Positions 63,186 through 64,000 of a stretch of DNA of 64,000 nt are shown one piece after another. The translations under genes were made by a program, and so were the position numbers. The stretch comes from Isoalcanivorax pacificus W11-5 (lineage in GTDB: Bacteria; Pseudomonadota; Gammaproteobacteria; Pseudomonadales; Alcanivoracaceae). The first letter of the stretch is position 1. Each line of letters starts with the position of its first letter. Below the pieces are notes generated by a model. The model was not told the DNA's origin. It ran no database searches and saw only the letters and a program-made list of their open reading frames with translations. The stretch lies in the NCBI RefSeq assembly GCF_000299335.2, contig NZ_CP004387.1:2356001-2420000 (forward strand), in the 5' to 3' direction.

Positions 63186-64000
63186 GTGAAGTTCAAAGCT
63201 TCGCTACTGTCTGATGCACCACTGGTGCCAATAGTGTACGCACGTATACTTCTCAGACTGTCGTCCCAGAACCTCGCCGAACGGCGCCGGATTGTCGCTG
63301 CAAGCCAGATTGGCGAGTCGATTCTGGACAACCCGGAAGCCTATATTTCCGTGCGCCAGTTCTTCCATCTGATCGATCATTGCCAGCGCACCGACGTACG
63401 TCCCGCCCTTGGCGCACGCTATGGCATGCAGCTGGATCTGTCCGCACACGGTCTGCAGGCCTTTTCGCTGCTGCATCGCCACGCCCGCGCCAGTGTCACT
63501 TGGCGGGCAGTGCAGTTTCTGAACGCACGCACGCCGCTGATGGGCCTGCATCTGATCAGCCAGGGGCAACAGGCGATGGTGCAATTGCGTGATATCTGGC
63601 CCCTCGACAGACGGCGCGACTTTATCGTTGATACCTATCTGGGCAGCATGTGCCGGGTGGCCTCTACCCTCACTCGCCGTTATCGGGTCCACATGCAGCA
63701 GCGACCGCTGCACATGAAGCCGGACTATGAGGATATCTACGGGTGCGAAGTGCGGTTCGGGCAGCACAGCAATGCGCTGGTGCTGGAAAAGGCGCGCCGT
63801 GAACGGCGCCAGGCGGCGCCCGCCGGTGGCATGCAGGCGGTCTCGTCGGAAGCCGGCAACGAGCAGATCATCACGCTGGTGCGCCAGCGCATTCACCAGT
63901 CACCGGGACGCGACTGCACGCTGGACCGGATCGCCGAAAGCCTCGGCAGCACCAGCCGCACAGTCAGCCGTTATTTGAAGGAAGCCGGCCTGCTGTTCAG
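63186..64000 (+). CDS. AraC-family transcriptional regulator, C-terminus beyond the window
   Basis: The frame is open from GTG 63186 (GGAGG nine bases upstream) to the window end, 271 codons. The N-terminal part is a ligand-binding domain of the type found in OruR/GltR-like AraC regulators: YARILLRLSSQNLAERRR, RYGMQLDLSAHGLQAFSLL, GMHLISQGQQAMVQ-like segments. The C-terminal part (from about 225) begins the helix-turn-helix (RDCTLDRIAESLGSTSRTVSRYL). It is divergent from the GH3 operon and is the natural candidate for its regulator, perhaps sensing the exported compound or a precursor. Confidence 0.85.
   Translation, partial: MKFKASLLSDAPLVPIVYARILLRLSSQNLAERRRIVAASQIGESILDNPEAYISVRQFFHLIDHCQRTDVRPALGARYGMQLDLSAHGLQAFSLLHRHARASVTWRAVQFLNARTPLMGLHLISQGQQAMVQLRDIWPLDRRRDFIVDTYLGSMCRVASTLTRRYRVHMQQRPLHMKPDYEDIYGCEVRFGQHSNALVLEKARRERRQAAPAGGMQAVSSEAGNEQIITLVRQRIHQSPGRDCTLDRIAESLGSTSRTVSRYLKEAGLLF

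Overview
The window is a high-GC, gene-dense stretch of a gammaproteobacterial chromosome. The gene order gyrA-serC-pheA-hisC-(tyrA-aroA fusion)-cmk-rpsA-ihfB, followed by lapA-lapB-pyrF and preceded by a divergent mtaD-ubiG-mupP-yciK operon, is the arrangement known from Pseudomonas and the Oceanospirillales. Together with an RfaH-linked exopolysaccharide locus and a TRAP/TatT transporter locus, this suggests an Alcanivorax-like marine bacterium. That assignment is inference from gene content; no sequence search was possible.

Layout. (1) 1-7600, minus strand: an accessory, defence-like zone holding a nucleotidyltransferase/HD-domain pair, a small XRE regulator, an AbiEi/AbiEii module, a beta-CASP metallohydrolase, and two separate MntA/HepT modules, the second translationally coupled to a PAP2 phosphatase. 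(2) 7600-14444, minus strand: an exopolysaccharide export/regulation operon (wzi, wza, wzb, wzc, rfaH, EPS-associated MarR-type regulator). It is followed by a perfect 12-base ops element with no polysaccharide gene behind it. (3) 15046-17890: two more toxin-antitoxin modules, HipBA (plus strand) and a TacA/TacT-type pair (minus strand). (4) 17989-32099, minus strand: housekeeping genes from gyrA down to pyrF and a ComEA-like helix-hairpin-helix protein. (5) 32440-35936, plus strand: mtaD, ubiG, mupP, yciK. (6) 36207-47720: an unusual TRAP-type transport locus with three related periplasmic binding proteins, one TatT-like lipoprotein and two duplicated 718-residue permeases, interrupted by an AarF/ABC1 kinase gene on the other strand. 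(7) 47780-53863: a methyltransferase, the minus-strand group rnd-ycgL-ycgN-(membrane protein)-HIT, an SMP-30/strictosidine-synthase-like lactonase, two abutting MITE-like elements, and gpmA. (8) 53934-62935, minus strand: a tightly coupled six-gene operon (unknown protein, GH3-type adenylating enzyme, GNAT protein, condensation-like acyltransferase, RND adaptor, RND pump). It lies divergent from an AraC-type regulator that runs off the window at 64000; a perfect CRP-type palindrome sits in the shared intergenic region.

The two strongest candidates for an undescribed system are the GH3/GNAT/condensation/RND operon, which reads as a small-molecule amide or ester synthesis-and-export unit, and the TRAP/TatT locus, which reads as a multi-receptor uptake system for an unknown, perhaps hydrophobic, ligand. 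The orphan ops element beside rfaH and the density of nucleotidyltransferase-based toxin modules also deserve attention. No tRNA, rRNA, CRISPR array, integrase or transposase gene was recognised.
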